Source of the DNA: Bryobacter sp.
GTDB lineage: Bacteria > Acidobacteriota > Terriglobia > Bryobacterales > Bryobacteraceae
Reading direction: 5' to 3'
DNA: 64,000 bases
NCBI GenBank assembly: GCA_022843625.1
Contig: JALHNH010000024.1
Coordinates: forward strand, 35,419-99,418
Positions 19,381 to 28,509 of the stretch are shown piece by piece. The notes below the pieces were generated by a model that saw only the letters and a list, made by a program, of their open reading frames with translations, had not been told where the DNA came from and made no database searches. Each line of letters starts with the position of its first letter. The stretch's first letter is position 1. The position numbers were made by a program, and so were the translations under genes.

Positions 19381-19629
19381 ATGTCTACGACTACAATTCG
19401 TGTCACGCCGGAAACGCATGAGATTTTGCGCGAATTAGCGGGGCAGGAGAAGCTTCCCATTCAGGCGTTGGTTCAAAAAGCGGTATCAGAGTACAGGAAG
19501 CGGCAAATTCTGGCACAAGGAAACTTGGCCTACGCTGCGCTGCGAGCTGATCCTGCGGCTTGGGCCGAGGAACTAGAGGAACGCGCCGCATGGGAAGCTA
19601 CTGTTGCTGACGGGCTTGAAGGCGCATGA
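19381..19629 (+). CDS. Ribbon-helix-helix antitoxin of MazEF-like module
   Basis: An 82-residue protein whose first 40 residues (MSTTTIRVTPETHEILRELAGQ) have the strand-helix-helix pattern of ribbon-helix-helix antitoxins, with an acidic C-terminal tail (AAWAEELEERAAWE) suited to neutralising the toxin. The final codons overlap the toxin start by 4 bp (ATGA). It probably represses the promoter just upstream. The ATG is about 9 bases from the -10. Confidence 0.8.
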   Translation: MSTTTIRVTPETHEILRELAGQEKLPIQALVQKAVSEYRKRQILAQGNLAYAALRADPAAWAEELEERAAWEATVADGLEGA

Positions 19630-19967
19630 AAACGCCGCTTCGTGGTGAGATTTGGAACGTTGACCTGAATCCAACCAGGGGCCATGAACAAGCGGGACGG
19701 CGTCCTTGCCTGATCATCTCAGACGACATCTACAACCAAGGACCGGCAGGGAAACACATTGTGATTCCCTTGACCTCGCGGGACAAGAGAATACCTTACC
19801 ATGTCAAAGTGACACCCCCTGAAGGCGGCTTGCGTCTTGCAAGCTACCTGATGTGTGACGACATCCGAAGTGTGTCCAGAGAGCGCTTTGAAAATCGCTT
19901 AGGCTCTGTATCGAGCCAGACGATGCGGACACTTCAAGAGCACCTGGAGATGCTGCTCGGGTTTTAG
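19626..19967 (+). CDS. MazF/PemK-family endoribonuclease toxin
   Basis: A 113-residue toxin of the MazF family. It contains the family signatures LRGEIWNVDLNPTRGHEQAGRRP and PCLIISDD, then HIVIPLTS and CDDIRSVSRERF. MazF proteins cleave single-stranded mRNA at short motifs, but specificity cannot be read here. Translation is coupled to the antitoxin by a 4-bp overlap. The TAG stop overlaps the convergent speA TAA by 4 bp (TTAG, 19964-19967). Confidence 0.9.
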   Translation: MKTPLRGEIWNVDLNPTRGHEQAGRRPCLIISDDIYNQGPAGKHIVIPLTSRDKRIPYHVKVTPPEGGLRLASYLMCDDIRSVSRERFENRLGSVSSQTMRTLQEHLEMLLGF

Positions 19968-21910
19968 CGTTCGTGGACGTCTTCGAGGTAGGTGTAGCCG
20001 TGCATGCCTTCTTCGTAGTAGCGGAGGAGCTGGCCGGATTCTTCGTAGCCCACTTTGCCCTGACGGACAGCGGTTTCCACGTCACGGCGGAATTTCTCTT
20101 GCAGGTCTTTGCTTGAGAACTGGACGTAGTCGAGAACTTCCCTAACGGTGTCGCCACGGATTACGGCTTCAATAACATTCTCGTTCTGATCGTCGAGCGA
20201 GACGTGGACGGCGTGGGTGTCGCCGAGGAGATTGTGCAGGTCGCCGAGGATTTCCTGGTATGCGCCTACGAGGAAGGCTCCGAGGTAGTAGTTCGAGCCG
20301 TCGAAGGAGTGCAGGGGCAGGAATTTCTTGACGTCGCGACGGTCAATGAACATGTCGATCTTGCCGTCGGAATCGCAGGAGATGTCGCCTAAGACCGCGT
20401 TTGATGTGGGACGCTCGTCGAGGCGGTGGATCGGCATCAGAGGGAAGAGCTGCTTGACCGCCCAGGAGTCTGGCATGGACTGGAAGAGCGAGAAGTTGCA
20501 GAAGTAGGTGTCTGAGAGCATCGAATCGAGGTTCTCGAGTTCTTCGGGGATCTCGTCCATGTTGGCGACCAGGCGCTGGATCTTGCGGCCGATGGCCCAA
20601 TAGATGCTTTCGCACTGGGCGCGCTGCTCGAGCGACATGTAGCCGAGGCTGAAGAGGTTGAGAGCGCTGTCGAGGGATTGCTGGGCGTCGTGGAAGGTTT
20701 CCAGCACGTTCTTCTGAGTGAGGCTCTTGAGGGTCTCGTAGAGATCGATGAGCGGTTGCTCGGCGTCTTCGCTGAGCGCGGCGGGGACTTCTTCTGTACC
20801 GAAGCCGCTGACGCCCAGGACGTTGAAGACGAGGAGGCTGTGATAGGCGGCGATGGCGCGGCCGCTTTCGGTCATGATGACGGGGTGATCGACTTCGGCT
20901 TCGTCGCAGACGTTCTGGATGTGATAGACGACGTCGGCGGCGTATTCCTGAAGGGTGTAGTTGACGCTGGATTCAAAGTCGGTTTGTGAGCCGTCGTAAT
21001 CGATGCCGAGGCCCCCGCCGACGTCGAGGATTTCGAGGCCTGCTCCGGCTTTCTTCATGCCGGCGTAGCAGCGGGCGGCTTCTGTTACGGCGGCCTTGAT
21101 CTGACGGATGTTGGTGATCTGGCTACCGAGATGGAAGTGTAGGAGTTTGAGGCAATCGCCCATGCCGAGGCTCTTCAAATGCTCGACAGCACGGAGGGCT
21201 TCACTGACGGTGAGGCCGAATTTGGAGCGGTAGCCACCGGAGCTCTTCCAGCGGCCGGAGCCGCGGCTGGCGAGCTTGATGCGGATGCCGATGGAGGGGG
21301 TGACGCCGGTCTTCTGGGCATACTTGATGATGAGTTCGAGCTCGGTGTACTTCTCGACGATCGGGGTGATGTTGCGGCCGATCTTACGGGCGAGCATGAC
21401 CATCTCGATGTATTCGTCGTCTTTGAAGCCGTTGCAGACGATGGGGGTTTCGTTGTCGGCGACGCCCAAGACGGCGAGCAGTTCGGGCTTGGAGCCGGCT
21501 TCGAGGCCGAAGCCAAAGGGGCGACCGTAGGCGTAGACTTCTTCTACGACCTGGCGCTGCTGGTTGACCTTGATCGGGAAGACACAGACGTACTTGTTTT
21601 TGTAGTTGTGCTCGGCGATGGCGTTCAAGAAGGCCTGGTGGATTTCTCCGAGGCGATGCTTGAGGATCTGCCCGAAACGGATCAGGATCGGAGCCTGGAT
21701 GCCGCGCATGACCAACTGGTCGACCAGTTTTTTAAGATCCATGTGACGCAGCGGATCTTTGTCAGGATGTACGAGGAGATTGCCATTTTCACCGACGGTG
21801 AAATAGCCCTTGCCCCAGCTTGCAACGTCATACAATTCAGTGGCGTCGGTAGTGCTCCAACGCTCGGTCGGTTCCCAGGCAACGGTCGGGTCAGCCAGCT
21901 TCAGGTTCAA
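19964..21910 (-). CDS. speA: Biosynthetic arginine decarboxylase
   Basis: PLP-dependent fold III decarboxylase converting arginine to agmatine for polyamine synthesis. The PLP lysine is Lys114 in CVFPIKVNQQRQVV. Other family motifs are EAGSKPELLAVL, LHFHLGSQITNIRQI and LDVGGGLGIDYDGSQTD. The 648 residues agree with the SpeA family. The start is a TTG at 21910 with GGAGG about 11 bases upstream; no better ATG follows before conserved sequence. It may be the last gene of the 25350-22003 operon, 92 bp downstream. Confidence 0.95.
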   Translation of the reverse strand: MNLKLADPTVAWEPTERWSTTDATELYDVASWGKGYFTVGENGNLLVHPDKDPLRHMDLKKLVDQLVMRGIQAPILIRFGQILKHRLGEIHQAFLNAIAEHNYKNKYVCVFPIKVNQQRQVVEEVYAYGRPFGFGLEAGSKPELLAVLGVADNETPIVCNGFKDDEYIEMVMLARKIGRNITPIVEKYTELELIIKYAQKTGVTPSIGIRIKLASRGSGRWKSSGGYRSKFGLTVSEALRAVEHLKSLGMGDCLKLLHFHLGSQITNIRQIKAAVTEAARCYAGMKKAGAGLEILDVGGGLGIDYDGSQTDFESSVNYTLQEYAADVVYHIQNVCDEAEVDHPVIMTESGRAIAAYHSLLVFNVLGVSGFGTEEVPAALSEDAEQPLIDLYETLKSLTQKNVLETFHDAQQSLDSALNLFSLGYMSLEQRAQCESIYWAIGRKIQRLVANMDEIPEELENLDSMLSDTYFCNFSLFQSMPDSWAVKQLFPLMPIHRLDERPTSNAVLGDISCDSDGKIDMFIDRRDVKKFLPLHSFDGSNYYLGAFLVGAYQEILGDLHNLLGDTHAVHVSLDDQNENVIEAVIRGDTVREVLDYVQFSSKDLQEKFRRDVETAVRQGKVGYEESGQLLRYYEEGMHGYTYLEDVHER

Positions 21911-22002
21911 CTTCTTATTTTCCTCCGGACATCAAGATTCAATTTGAGTGTCGTAGGAATTGATGCCCCCCGCAATAGTTTTTCTGCAATGAAACCAAAT
22001 AT

Positions 22003-23058
22003 TTATCTGGGAATTTCGGCGACGTAAACCTGGGTGGTGCCTGTACGGTCGCTGGCGAAGGCGACTTTGGACTCGTCGCGGCTCCAGCTTGGGTGGGGAT
22101 GGGTCCATTGCGGGCCGTAGACGGTGTCTGTACCGGCTTCCATCCAACTGAGGGTCCCCCCGGACTTGGCGGCGCTGCGGGCGGCCTCAAAGTCCTCTTT
22201 GAGGGCGTAGCGGGAGGTGCGCCACTGGGAGCCGCCGTTGGTAGCGCCAGAGTCGCAGACGTGGGTTCTGTTGCCGGTGGCGACATCGACGATCTGGATG
22301 CCTTCATCGGGATGATTGGTATCGCAGAGGACTTTGGTGCCGGCACGGTTGGGGGCGATGTGCCAGCAGTTGTAATCGCAGATGGTGGTGATCTCTTTGG
22401 TTTGCCAGTTGAGGCGGCGCAGAGAGAAGGGCCAGACGGTGAAGACGATGTCGCCGGTTTGGCCCAGGAAAGTTTCGTGGACGACGAATTCGTTGTTGTC
22501 GTGCTGGTGGAGGCATTCGAGGCCGGAACCATCGCGGCGGATGCGGTGCATGCGGGGGGCGGGGTCTCCAGAGAATTCGATCCACTCGGGTTCGAGGGGA
22601 TGGAACTGGGGGTGAATGATGGTGCGCGGGTAGGGGATGAAGTGCCAGCCGGAGCCGTCCCAGCGGCCGCAGAGGATGCCGTTCTGGCCGTCGATCTTGG
22701 CTGCGGCGGTGAGCCAGAGGCCGTCGGCGCTGATGGAGCATTCGCCGATGGAGGCTCCGTCGCGGCGGGTGATTTCGGTTTCGATGCCGGTTTTGCGGTT
22801 GAGTTTGAGGACCGCGCCGGCGCGGACGTAGCAGAGGTCTTCGCCATTGGGGTGAAGAGCCGGCGAGAAGGGGTGGGTCCCGATCTCGCCGTGGGTGAGT
22901 TGCCGTGCGGGGTTGCCCGTTGGATAGGGGCACTCATAGATCTGCGCCGAGCCGCTGGCGTAGGAGGTGTAGAAGAGAGCTTCGTCCCCTGGGAAGAAGC
23001 TCGACTGCAGAAAGTATGAGGGGTGGCTGATGGCCGGCCCGCTGGTGAGCTGGATCAT
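22003..23058 (-). CDS. Oligogalacturonate lyase-like (PL22) beta-propeller protein
   Basis: A 351-residue beta-propeller with repeated strand motifs such as HPSYFLQSSFFPGDEALFYTS and HPSWSRDESKVAFASDRTG, close to the pattern of PL22 oligogalacturonate lyases. These cleave unsaturated digalacturonate from pectin breakdown. I chose ATG at 23058, whose ATGA overlaps the upstream gene's stop, giving MIQLTSGPAISHPSYF. A start further upstream would lie inside the neighbour and add an arginine-rich tail that looks like read-through. No signal peptide, so cytoplasmic. A generic TolB-like propeller is the main alternative. Confidence 0.72.
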   Translation of the reverse strand: MIQLTSGPAISHPSYFLQSSFFPGDEALFYTSYASGSAQIYECPYPTGNPARQLTHGEIGTHPFSPALHPNGEDLCYVRAGAVLKLNRKTGIETEITRRDGASIGECSISADGLWLTAAAKIDGQNGILCGRWDGSGWHFIPYPRTIIHPQFHPLEPEWIEFSGDPAPRMHRIRRDGSGLECLHQHDNNEFVVHETFLGQTGDIVFTVWPFSLRRLNWQTKEITTICDYNCWHIAPNRAGTKVLCDTNHPDEGIQIVDVATGNRTHVCDSGATNGGSQWRTSRYALKEDFEAARSAAKSGGTLSWMEAGTDTVYGPQWTHPHPSWSRDESKVAFASDRTGTTQVYVAEIPR

Positions 23059-24065
23059 TTGCGGCCGAGGAAGAGGTCGCGACCTTTGACGAGGGCTTCG
23101 ATCTTGCGATCGCTGATGCTGCGCTTGAGCATCCAGAAGCCGCAATCGGGGTGTACCCAGCCGACACGGCCGGCACCGAGGACGCTTTCAGCACGTTCGA
23201 TGCTGCGGGCGATTTCTTCGGGCGTCTCGATGTGGTTGACCTTGATGTCGACGACGCCGATGCCGATGCGGATGTGACCGGCGATGTCTTTGAGGGACTG
23301 GAGATCGTCGACGGGGCGGTGGGCGAGTTCGAGGACGAGGTGATCGCAGTGAAGGGAGTTCAGGAACTCAACTAGCTGCTGCCAGTGACCCTTCTGGATG
23401 GTTTGGCCACCGTAGTTGCCGAAGCAGAGGTGGACGGCGCGGGTGGAGGTGATGGCGTCAAGGACGAGGTTCATCGACTTTGCGGCGAGGGGCCAATCTT
23501 CGGGGTTGCCGGGGATGTTGGCTTCGTCGACCTGGACGCAGGCGCAGGGCAGATCGCGGACCTGACCGGCGAGGACTTCGCCGAGGGCCATGGTGAGCTT
23601 GTCGAAGCTGCCGTAGTGGTTATCGAGAAGGGTGCGGGCCAGCATGTAGGGGCTGGTGACGGTGAACTTGAAGGGGCCACCGGCGACGCTCGCGGCGAGT
23701 TCGCAATCGCCGAGGAGGTTGAGTGAGCCTTCGCCGAGGGGGCCTTCTACGACGCCTGCGGCCTTGCGGCGGAAGCCCATGGTTTGCTTGGCGGCAAAGG
23801 CTTCGTGATCGCTGCGGCCGACATCAGAACGGATGCCGCCCATGGGACGGATGAAGTATTCAATCATGCCGTTGGTGTCGGGATGATTGACGTCAAAGCG
23901 GTAGAGCTCACCATCGGTGGGGAGGTCGATGCCAGCCTGTTTCTGGATGTCGAAGACGACGCGGGTGGCATCAAGGCGGGCCTGTTCACTGGGGAGTGCA
24001 GCAAGCCATTCTGGAACGGGATAAGACCCGACGGTAGTAGTTAAGATTTCAGGGTTAGACGACAT
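23055..24065 (-). CDS. MetE-like cobalamin-independent methionine synthase C-terminal-domain protein
   Basis: A 336-residue barrel of the UROD/MetE superfamily. The methyltransferase zinc site is complete: His212 and Cys214 (HLCFGNYGG), Glu246 (LVLELAHRP) and Cys308 (HPDCGFWML). A QVDEANI motif matches the family QIDEP strand. Only the catalytic half of full-length MetE is present, so folate may not be the methyl donor. I chose ATG at 24065, which overlaps the preceding oxidoreductase by 11 bp. It lies in an overlapping operon with a Gfo/Idh/MocA oxidoreductase and a PL22-like protein, suggesting demethylation or methyl transfer in carbohydrate breakdown rather than methionine synthesis. That link is inference. 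Confidence 0.78.
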   Translation of the reverse strand: MSSNPEILTTTVGSYPVPEWLAALPSEQARLDATRVVFDIQKQAGIDLPTDGELYRFDVNHPDTNGMIEYFIRPMGGIRSDVGRSDHEAFAAKQTMGFRRKAAGVVEGPLGEGSLNLLGDCELAASVAGGPFKFTVTSPYMLARTLLDNHYGSFDKLTMALGEVLAGQVRDLPCACVQVDEANIPGNPEDWPLAAKSMNLVLDAITSTRAVHLCFGNYGGQTIQKGHWQQLVEFLNSLHCDHLVLELAHRPVDDLQSLKDIAGHIRIGIGVVDIKVNHIETPEEIARSIERAESVLGAGRVGWVHPDCGFWMLKRSISDRKIEALVKGRDLFLGRK

Positions 24066-25350
24066 AAGGTTTACGGTAATCGCGGGTGAGCAGCTTGTCG
24101 GCATCGGGGGCTCCGACGAACTTCATTTTGGTGGAGTCGAAGTCGAGTTTTTTGCCGGTGCGGTAGCTGATGTTGGCGAGATGGCAGAGGCCGGCGGAGA
24201 TGGCTCCGATTTCGATCTCTGCGTTCAGATCTTTGTAGTTGCGGCTCTTGACGGCTTTGAGGAAGTTTTCCATGTGGGGGGCAGTGTCCCAGGTTTTGGT
24301 TTGGGGCTTGCCGTCTTCAGAGAGGACGAGTTCTTCACCCTTGTAGATTTTGTAGCCGTCGGCGTCGATGGCTAGGATGCCGTCTGAGCCGTAGAAGATG
24401 TTGCCGATGGTGTGGGCACCGCGCTTGGGGAGGGGCCAATCGGGGCCGGTGGGCAGGCCACGGACTTCAAATACGATTTGCTGGCCGCCAGGATATTCGA
24501 AGGTGGTGGATTGGGTGTTGGGGGTTTCCTGGTCGTCATCGTAGACGAACTTGCCGCCGGTGGAGACGACGGATTTGGGCCAGGAGAGGCCGGTGCCCCA
24601 GCGGGCGATATCCATTTCGTGGACACCCTGATTGCCGATGTCGCCGTTGCCGGTATCCCAGAACCAGTGCCAGTTGTAGGCGAAGCGGAGTTCGGTGAAC
24701 TTGCGGAGAGGCGCAGGGCCGAGGAACTGATCCCAATCGACTCCGGGTGGAGGGGTGTCGAGTTCTGGTGCGCGGCCGATGGACTTGCGGCGTTTGTAGC
24801 AGAGGCCCTTGGCGAGATAGATTTTGCCGATGACGCCTTCTTTGAGCATTTGCATGGCGCGCATCTTGTGAGGAGTGCTACGGCTTTGGGAGCCGATCTG
24901 GACCATGCGGCCAGTCTTGCGGGCGACCTCGATCATACGCATGCCTTCATGGATGTTGTGGGAGGCGGGCTTTTCGCAGTAAACGTCTTTGCCGGCCTGG
25001 CAGGCCCAGATGGCACCGAGGGCGTGCCAGTGGTTTGGAGTGGCCATGGAGACTGCGTCGACGCTCTTGTCGGCGAAGACCTGCTTCATGTTGTCGTACT
25101 CTTTGGGCTTGGCTCCACCGGCCTTGATGACGATGGACTGGCCGCGCTCGCGGGCGGCCTGATTGACGTCGCAGACGCCTGAAATGTTAACGAGGCTGGG
25201 GAGCGAGGAATAGGTGTTGATGTGGTCGCGGCCACGGCCGCCAACACCGATCTGGACAAGGTTTACGCGCTCATTTGCACCCATGACACGCTGTGCGGCG
25301 GCAGCTGTTGCGGCACCAAGAAAGAAACGACGGGACGTAGAGGGGGTCAA
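24055..25350 (-). CDS. Tat-exported Gfo/Idh/MocA-family oxidoreductase
   Basis: A 431-residue NAD(P)-dependent sugar oxidoreductase relative. A twin-arginine signal (STSRRFFLGAATAAAA) precedes the Rossmann motif QIGVGGRGRDHI and the family EKP motif (DVYCEKPASHN). Downstream, GNGDIGNQGVHEMDIARWG is typical of the large planctomycete/acidobacterial subfamily. It is the first gene of an overlapping operon with the MetE-like and PL22-like genes, and is 44 bp from the divergent SDR gene. The substrate is unknown; an exported sugar or glycoside is likely. Confidence 0.88.
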   Translation of the reverse strand: MTPSTSRRFFLGAATAAAAQRVMGANERVNLVQIGVGGRGRDHINTYSSLPSLVNISGVCDVNQAARERGQSIVIKAGGAKPKEYDNMKQVFADKSVDAVSMATPNHWHALGAIWACQAGKDVYCEKPASHNIHEGMRMIEVARKTGRMVQIGSQSRSTPHKMRAMQMLKEGVIGKIYLAKGLCYKRRKSIGRAPELDTPPPGVDWDQFLGPAPLRKFTELRFAYNWHWFWDTGNGDIGNQGVHEMDIARWGTGLSWPKSVVSTGGKFVYDDDQETPNTQSTTFEYPGGQQIVFEVRGLPTGPDWPLPKRGAHTIGNIFYGSDGILAIDADGYKIYKGEELVLSEDGKPQTKTWDTAPHMENFLKAVKSRNYKDLNAEIEIGAISAGLCHLANISYRTGKKLDFDSTKMKFVGAPDADKLLTRDYRKPYVV

Positions 25351-25394
25351 AGAAATTCTCCTGGGGTTCTGAAAGTCATCATACAGTAAACGTG

Positions 25395-26141
25395 ATGAGC
25401 TTCTCTCAAAAATTGGCGATTGTGACGGGTGGTGCCAGCGGCATCGGACTGGCTACGGCGAAGCTGCTCGAAGAGCGCGGCGCGAAGGTTGTGGTTTGGG
25501 ACATACAGTCGATAGACAAGCCGGTGGATATCACTTCGAATGAATCGATTGCGCAGGCTTTGAGTGAGCTTGAGCGGGTGGACATTCTGGTGCATAGCGC
25601 GGGGATTCAGACTTATGGGACGGCGACGACGACGACGGATGAGGTATGGGAGCGGACGATGCTGGTGAATGTGACTGCGGCGCTGAAGGTGTGCCGGGCG
25701 GTGATTCCGAAGATGCTGGAGACTGGGGGCGGGCCGATCTCGCTGGTGGGGAGTGTACAGTCTGTTGGGGCAGTGGGGAATAGCGCGGCTTATGTGACGT
25801 CGAAGCATGCGTTGCTGGGCTTGACCCGGAGTATTGCGCTTGATTACGCAAAGCAAGGGATTCGTTGTAATTGCGTTTGTCCGGGGGCGATTGATACTCC
25901 GATGCTGCGTTGGAGTGCTTCTTTGACGGATGACCCGGAGGCGGCGCTCGAAGCTTGTAAGAAAGTGCATTTGTTTGAGCGGTTGGGGCAGGCGGAGGAG
26001 ATTGCGCGAGTGATTGCGTTCTTGTCTGGCGAGGATTCGACTTTTATTACGGGGACGGCATTTATGGCTGATGGCGGGGCGATGGTGGCGGTGGGTGGGG
26101 CCGCGTTTCAGGAGAACGGGACGGCGCAGGCCAAGGGTTGA
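25395..26141 (+). CDS. Short-chain dehydrogenase/reductase
   Basis: A classical SDR of 248 residues. The cofactor motif is TGGASGIG near the N-terminus, followed by HSAGIQ (NAG-like), catalytic Ser in VGSVQSV and YVTSK with the catalytic Tyr and Lys, then PGAIDTPM. Asp in VVWDIQS at the second strand end suggests NAD preference. I chose ATG at 25395 over the adjacent GTG at 25392. It is followed after one base by a hydrolase gene, so the two are co-transcribed. Substrate unknown; the sugar-type operon lies divergent on the other side. Confidence 0.9.
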   Translation: MSFSQKLAIVTGGASGIGLATAKLLEERGAKVVVWDIQSIDKPVDITSNESIAQALSELERVDILVHSAGIQTYGTATTTTDEVWERTMLVNVTAALKVCRAVIPKMLETGGGPISLVGSVQSVGAVGNSAAYVTSKHALLGLTRSIALDYAKQGIRCNCVCPGAIDTPMLRWSASLTDDPEAALEACKKVHLFERLGQAEEIARVIAFLSGEDSTFITGTAFMADGGAMVAVGGAAFQENGTAQAKG

Positions 26142-26142
26142 G

Positions 26143-26835
26143 ATGTCGAGGATATCGCTCGCGGATGGTTCTGAGCGCTTTGACGCAACGCTGATTGAGG
26201 GGCGGGATCCGCTGCGATTTGCGATATTCGCGGTTGGTGGGGGAGGAAATCCGGAGCGACATCTGCCGCTGCTGGAAGCCCTGGCTGAGAGTGGTGTAAC
26301 TGTGGTTGCGCCTCATTTCGACAGGCTCGTTCGCCCGCAAGTGACAACGGATGAGCTGCTGCTGCGTGCCCGCCGGCTACGGCTGGCGGTTGATGCAATC
26401 GTTCCAGGCAAGTCTAGTGTGACTGGCCTGGGGCATTCGATCGGAACTACGGTGCTTCTGGCGATGGCGGGAGGGCAAGCGTGGATGGGGCCTGGCGTCC
26501 CGGTGAGCATCGCCCGCGACGAGCGTCTGGAAAGACTGGTTTTGCTTACACCCGCCACGGGCTTCTTTCAGGCCCCGGGGGCGCTGGACGGAGTTCGGAT
26601 ACCCATTCTTACGTGGGTTGGAACGAAGGACATGATCACGCCTCCAGCTCAAGGCGAAATGCTCAAGCGCGCGCTGCAAAACCGGGTCACAGTGGATTTA
26701 CGGATTGAAGAAGGTGCGGCGCACTTCACGTTCATGCACACTCCGCCTCCGCTTGTGGATGAGACGCACGTGAATCGTGAGGCCTTTCTGGCGAGGCTAA
26801 CCGCTGACGCAGTGAGTTTCACTCTAGCGGAGTAA
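26143..26835 (+). CDS. Alpha/beta hydrolase
   Basis: A 230-residue hydrolase with nucleophile Ser99 in GLGHSIGTTVL. Probable acid and base are Asp in VGTKDMITPP and His in GAAHFTFMHT, as in dienelactone-hydrolase or serine-esterase-like proteins. I chose ATG at 26143, one base after the SDR stop; longer versions read into the SDR gene. No signal peptide, so cytoplasmic. Its 3' end overlaps the convergent oleate-hydratase-like gene by 12 bp. Substrate unknown. Confidence 0.8.
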   Translation: MSRISLADGSERFDATLIEGRDPLRFAIFAVGGGGNPERHLPLLEALAESGVTVVAPHFDRLVRPQVTTDELLLRARRLRLAVDAIVPGKSSVTGLGHSIGTTVLLAMAGGQAWMGPGVPVSIARDERLERLVLLTPATGFFQAPGALDGVRIPILTWVGTKDMITPPAQGEMLKRALQNRVTVDLRIEEGAAHFTFMHTPPPLVDETHVNREAFLARLTADAVSFTLAE

Positions 26836-28452
26836 CGCGCGTGCGACGGCAAGGGACGTGAGCGGGTGATACTGTCCGAAATACATTGGCGGCACTACCA
26901 GTGAAGGCTTAACGAAATGCTTCACTGCGTGGATTGCACCCAGGACGCTGTACTCTGTGGTGAAAACGATGCCGTTGGGGATCTCTACAAACTGCCCTAG
27001 AAGCGCGAAGTTCTTTGAACCTTCTGGCACCACCGCAGGCCGGTCGCCACTGGCTCTGCTGAGAAACTGGCTGTTGCAGTAGGGCAGCAGGCAGGGTATG
27101 CAGGTGGAGGTATCGAGGATCTCGTTCTTCTCTTCCTCGTTCTGGTCGAATTGCAGGTGGCCGAGCAGTTCCTCGAGGATCTCGCGACCTGTGCACTCGG
27201 TCATGGTCTTCTTTACGAAGGTGCCGATGGCGGTGTCGCGGAGTGCCGTCACCCAGATGACGCATGTGCCGGCCGGCTGGTCTGGAAACAGGGGCTGGCG
27301 GTAGGTGTGGAGGTGAAGGATCCACGGGGAGGCAGTGAGGGGCAGCGGGCTTTGACGGCCCATCTGGCGCTCGACTAGCCACTCGAACTTGCGTTGGAAT
27401 AATCCGCCGCGGAATGTGACGGTGAAGGTCATCATTCGGGACTGCGAGATGTCGCGCAGGAAGCGGGCGGGGCGGCCGAAGCCGGGTTGCCTGGCGGCGA
27501 GTTTGTTCCACAGCGTCCATGCACCGCCAAGGCTTTGTGGGGGATTGTCTACCGGGCGGTTGTGTGCGCCGAAGGAGGCGTTGCTGACCATAGAGCCGAT
27601 TGTGAGGAAGACGAGATCTGTGTCGCGCACCTCGATGGGTGGCTTAGGTGTGCCGGCTGCGGTCTCCAGGTGGATGCGCTCAACCCAACGCTGCTTGCTG
27701 ACGGAGTTCATCCCAAAATCTACGTCTGAGATTCTCGAGTCGTAGTGGAAGTTCACACCCTTCTTCTGCATGAAGCGCAGGGCGGGCAGGATGAAGGAGT
27801 GGAAGTTGGTGTAGCGGGTGCGCTCGAGGGCGGCCATCGTGTCCATGTTCGGCATCTCGTGAAAGAAGAGGTGCATGTAGCGCTTCATTTCCACTGCGGA
27901 GTGCCAGGGCTGGAAGGCAAAGAGGGCCCGCCACATGAACCAGTAATTGCTGGTGAAAAAGGCTTCGCCAAAGATGTCGGTAATCTTTGCGCCTTCGGGA
28001 ATCAGAGACTCGGGTGTGGCCAGAAGCCTGGCCATCTTCAATTTTTCAGCAGTGTTGAGGCCAAGCTGATATCCGGTGTCCTTTCTGCCGTGGGCGTGAA
28101 GAAGACGAACGGCAGTGCGAACTCTGCATTCTTCAAGGTTCTTCTGGTGGTCCTGGAGACAGGATTGATCGTCGGTGTAGGGAATGATCGACCACAGTTC
28201 TTTGGTGCAGGGGTAGACCTTGTCTTCAAACATGCGACTGCCCTGCATAAAGAACGCCGGTTGGCCGTCGACAGTCCTCTCCGAGGCATCACAGCTACCG
28301 CCGAGAAGATCCTTGTCGCCGTTTTGCTCAAAGATATGGATATTGGATGGATTAAAGTCTGCCTTCTGGATCAGATACATGGCAGCAGCGATAGAACCCA
28401 GGCCAAGCCCGTTGAGATAAACATTTACGGAAGAATCTGTTCTGGTTTCCAT
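26824..28452 (-). CDS. Oleate hydratase-family paralogue lacking the catalytic Glu
   Basis: A 542-residue member of the MCRA/oleate hydratase flavoprotein family. The FAD loop (LNGLGLGSIAAAMYLI) and GG motif (LLGGSCD) are present. The conserved RGGREME motif is altered to QGSRMFE, placing Met74 where the catalytic Glu (82 in the neighbouring copy) should be, while the catalytic Tyr is retained (Tyr192, HSAVEMKRYMH). It could be a different hydratase or isomerase, or catalytically impaired. It lies 57 bp downstream of the complete copy in the same direction. Confidence 0.85.
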   Translation of the reverse strand: METRTDSSVNVYLNGLGLGSIAAAMYLIQKADFNPSNIHIFEQNGDKDLLGGSCDASERTVDGQPAFFMQGSRMFEDKVYPCTKELWSIIPYTDDQSCLQDHQKNLEECRVRTAVRLLHAHGRKDTGYQLGLNTAEKLKMARLLATPESLIPEGAKITDIFGEAFFTSNYWFMWRALFAFQPWHSAVEMKRYMHLFFHEMPNMDTMAALERTRYTNFHSFILPALRFMQKKGVNFHYDSRISDVDFGMNSVSKQRWVERIHLETAAGTPKPPIEVRDTDLVFLTIGSMVSNASFGAHNRPVDNPPQSLGGAWTLWNKLAARQPGFGRPARFLRDISQSRMMTFTVTFRGGLFQRKFEWLVERQMGRQSPLPLTASPWILHLHTYRQPLFPDQPAGTCVIWVTALRDTAIGTFVKKTMTECTGREILEELLGHLQFDQNEEEKNEILDTSTCIPCLLPYCNSQFLSRASGDRPAVVPEGSKNFALLGQFVEIPNGIVFTTEYSVLGAIHAVKHFVKPSLVVPPMYFGQYHPLTSLAVARALLR

Positions 28453-28509
28453 TATTGTGGAAGCCCCCTTTTCGGTAAGAATCGTGAGGCTGACAGAGGA
28501 GAAGTGTGG

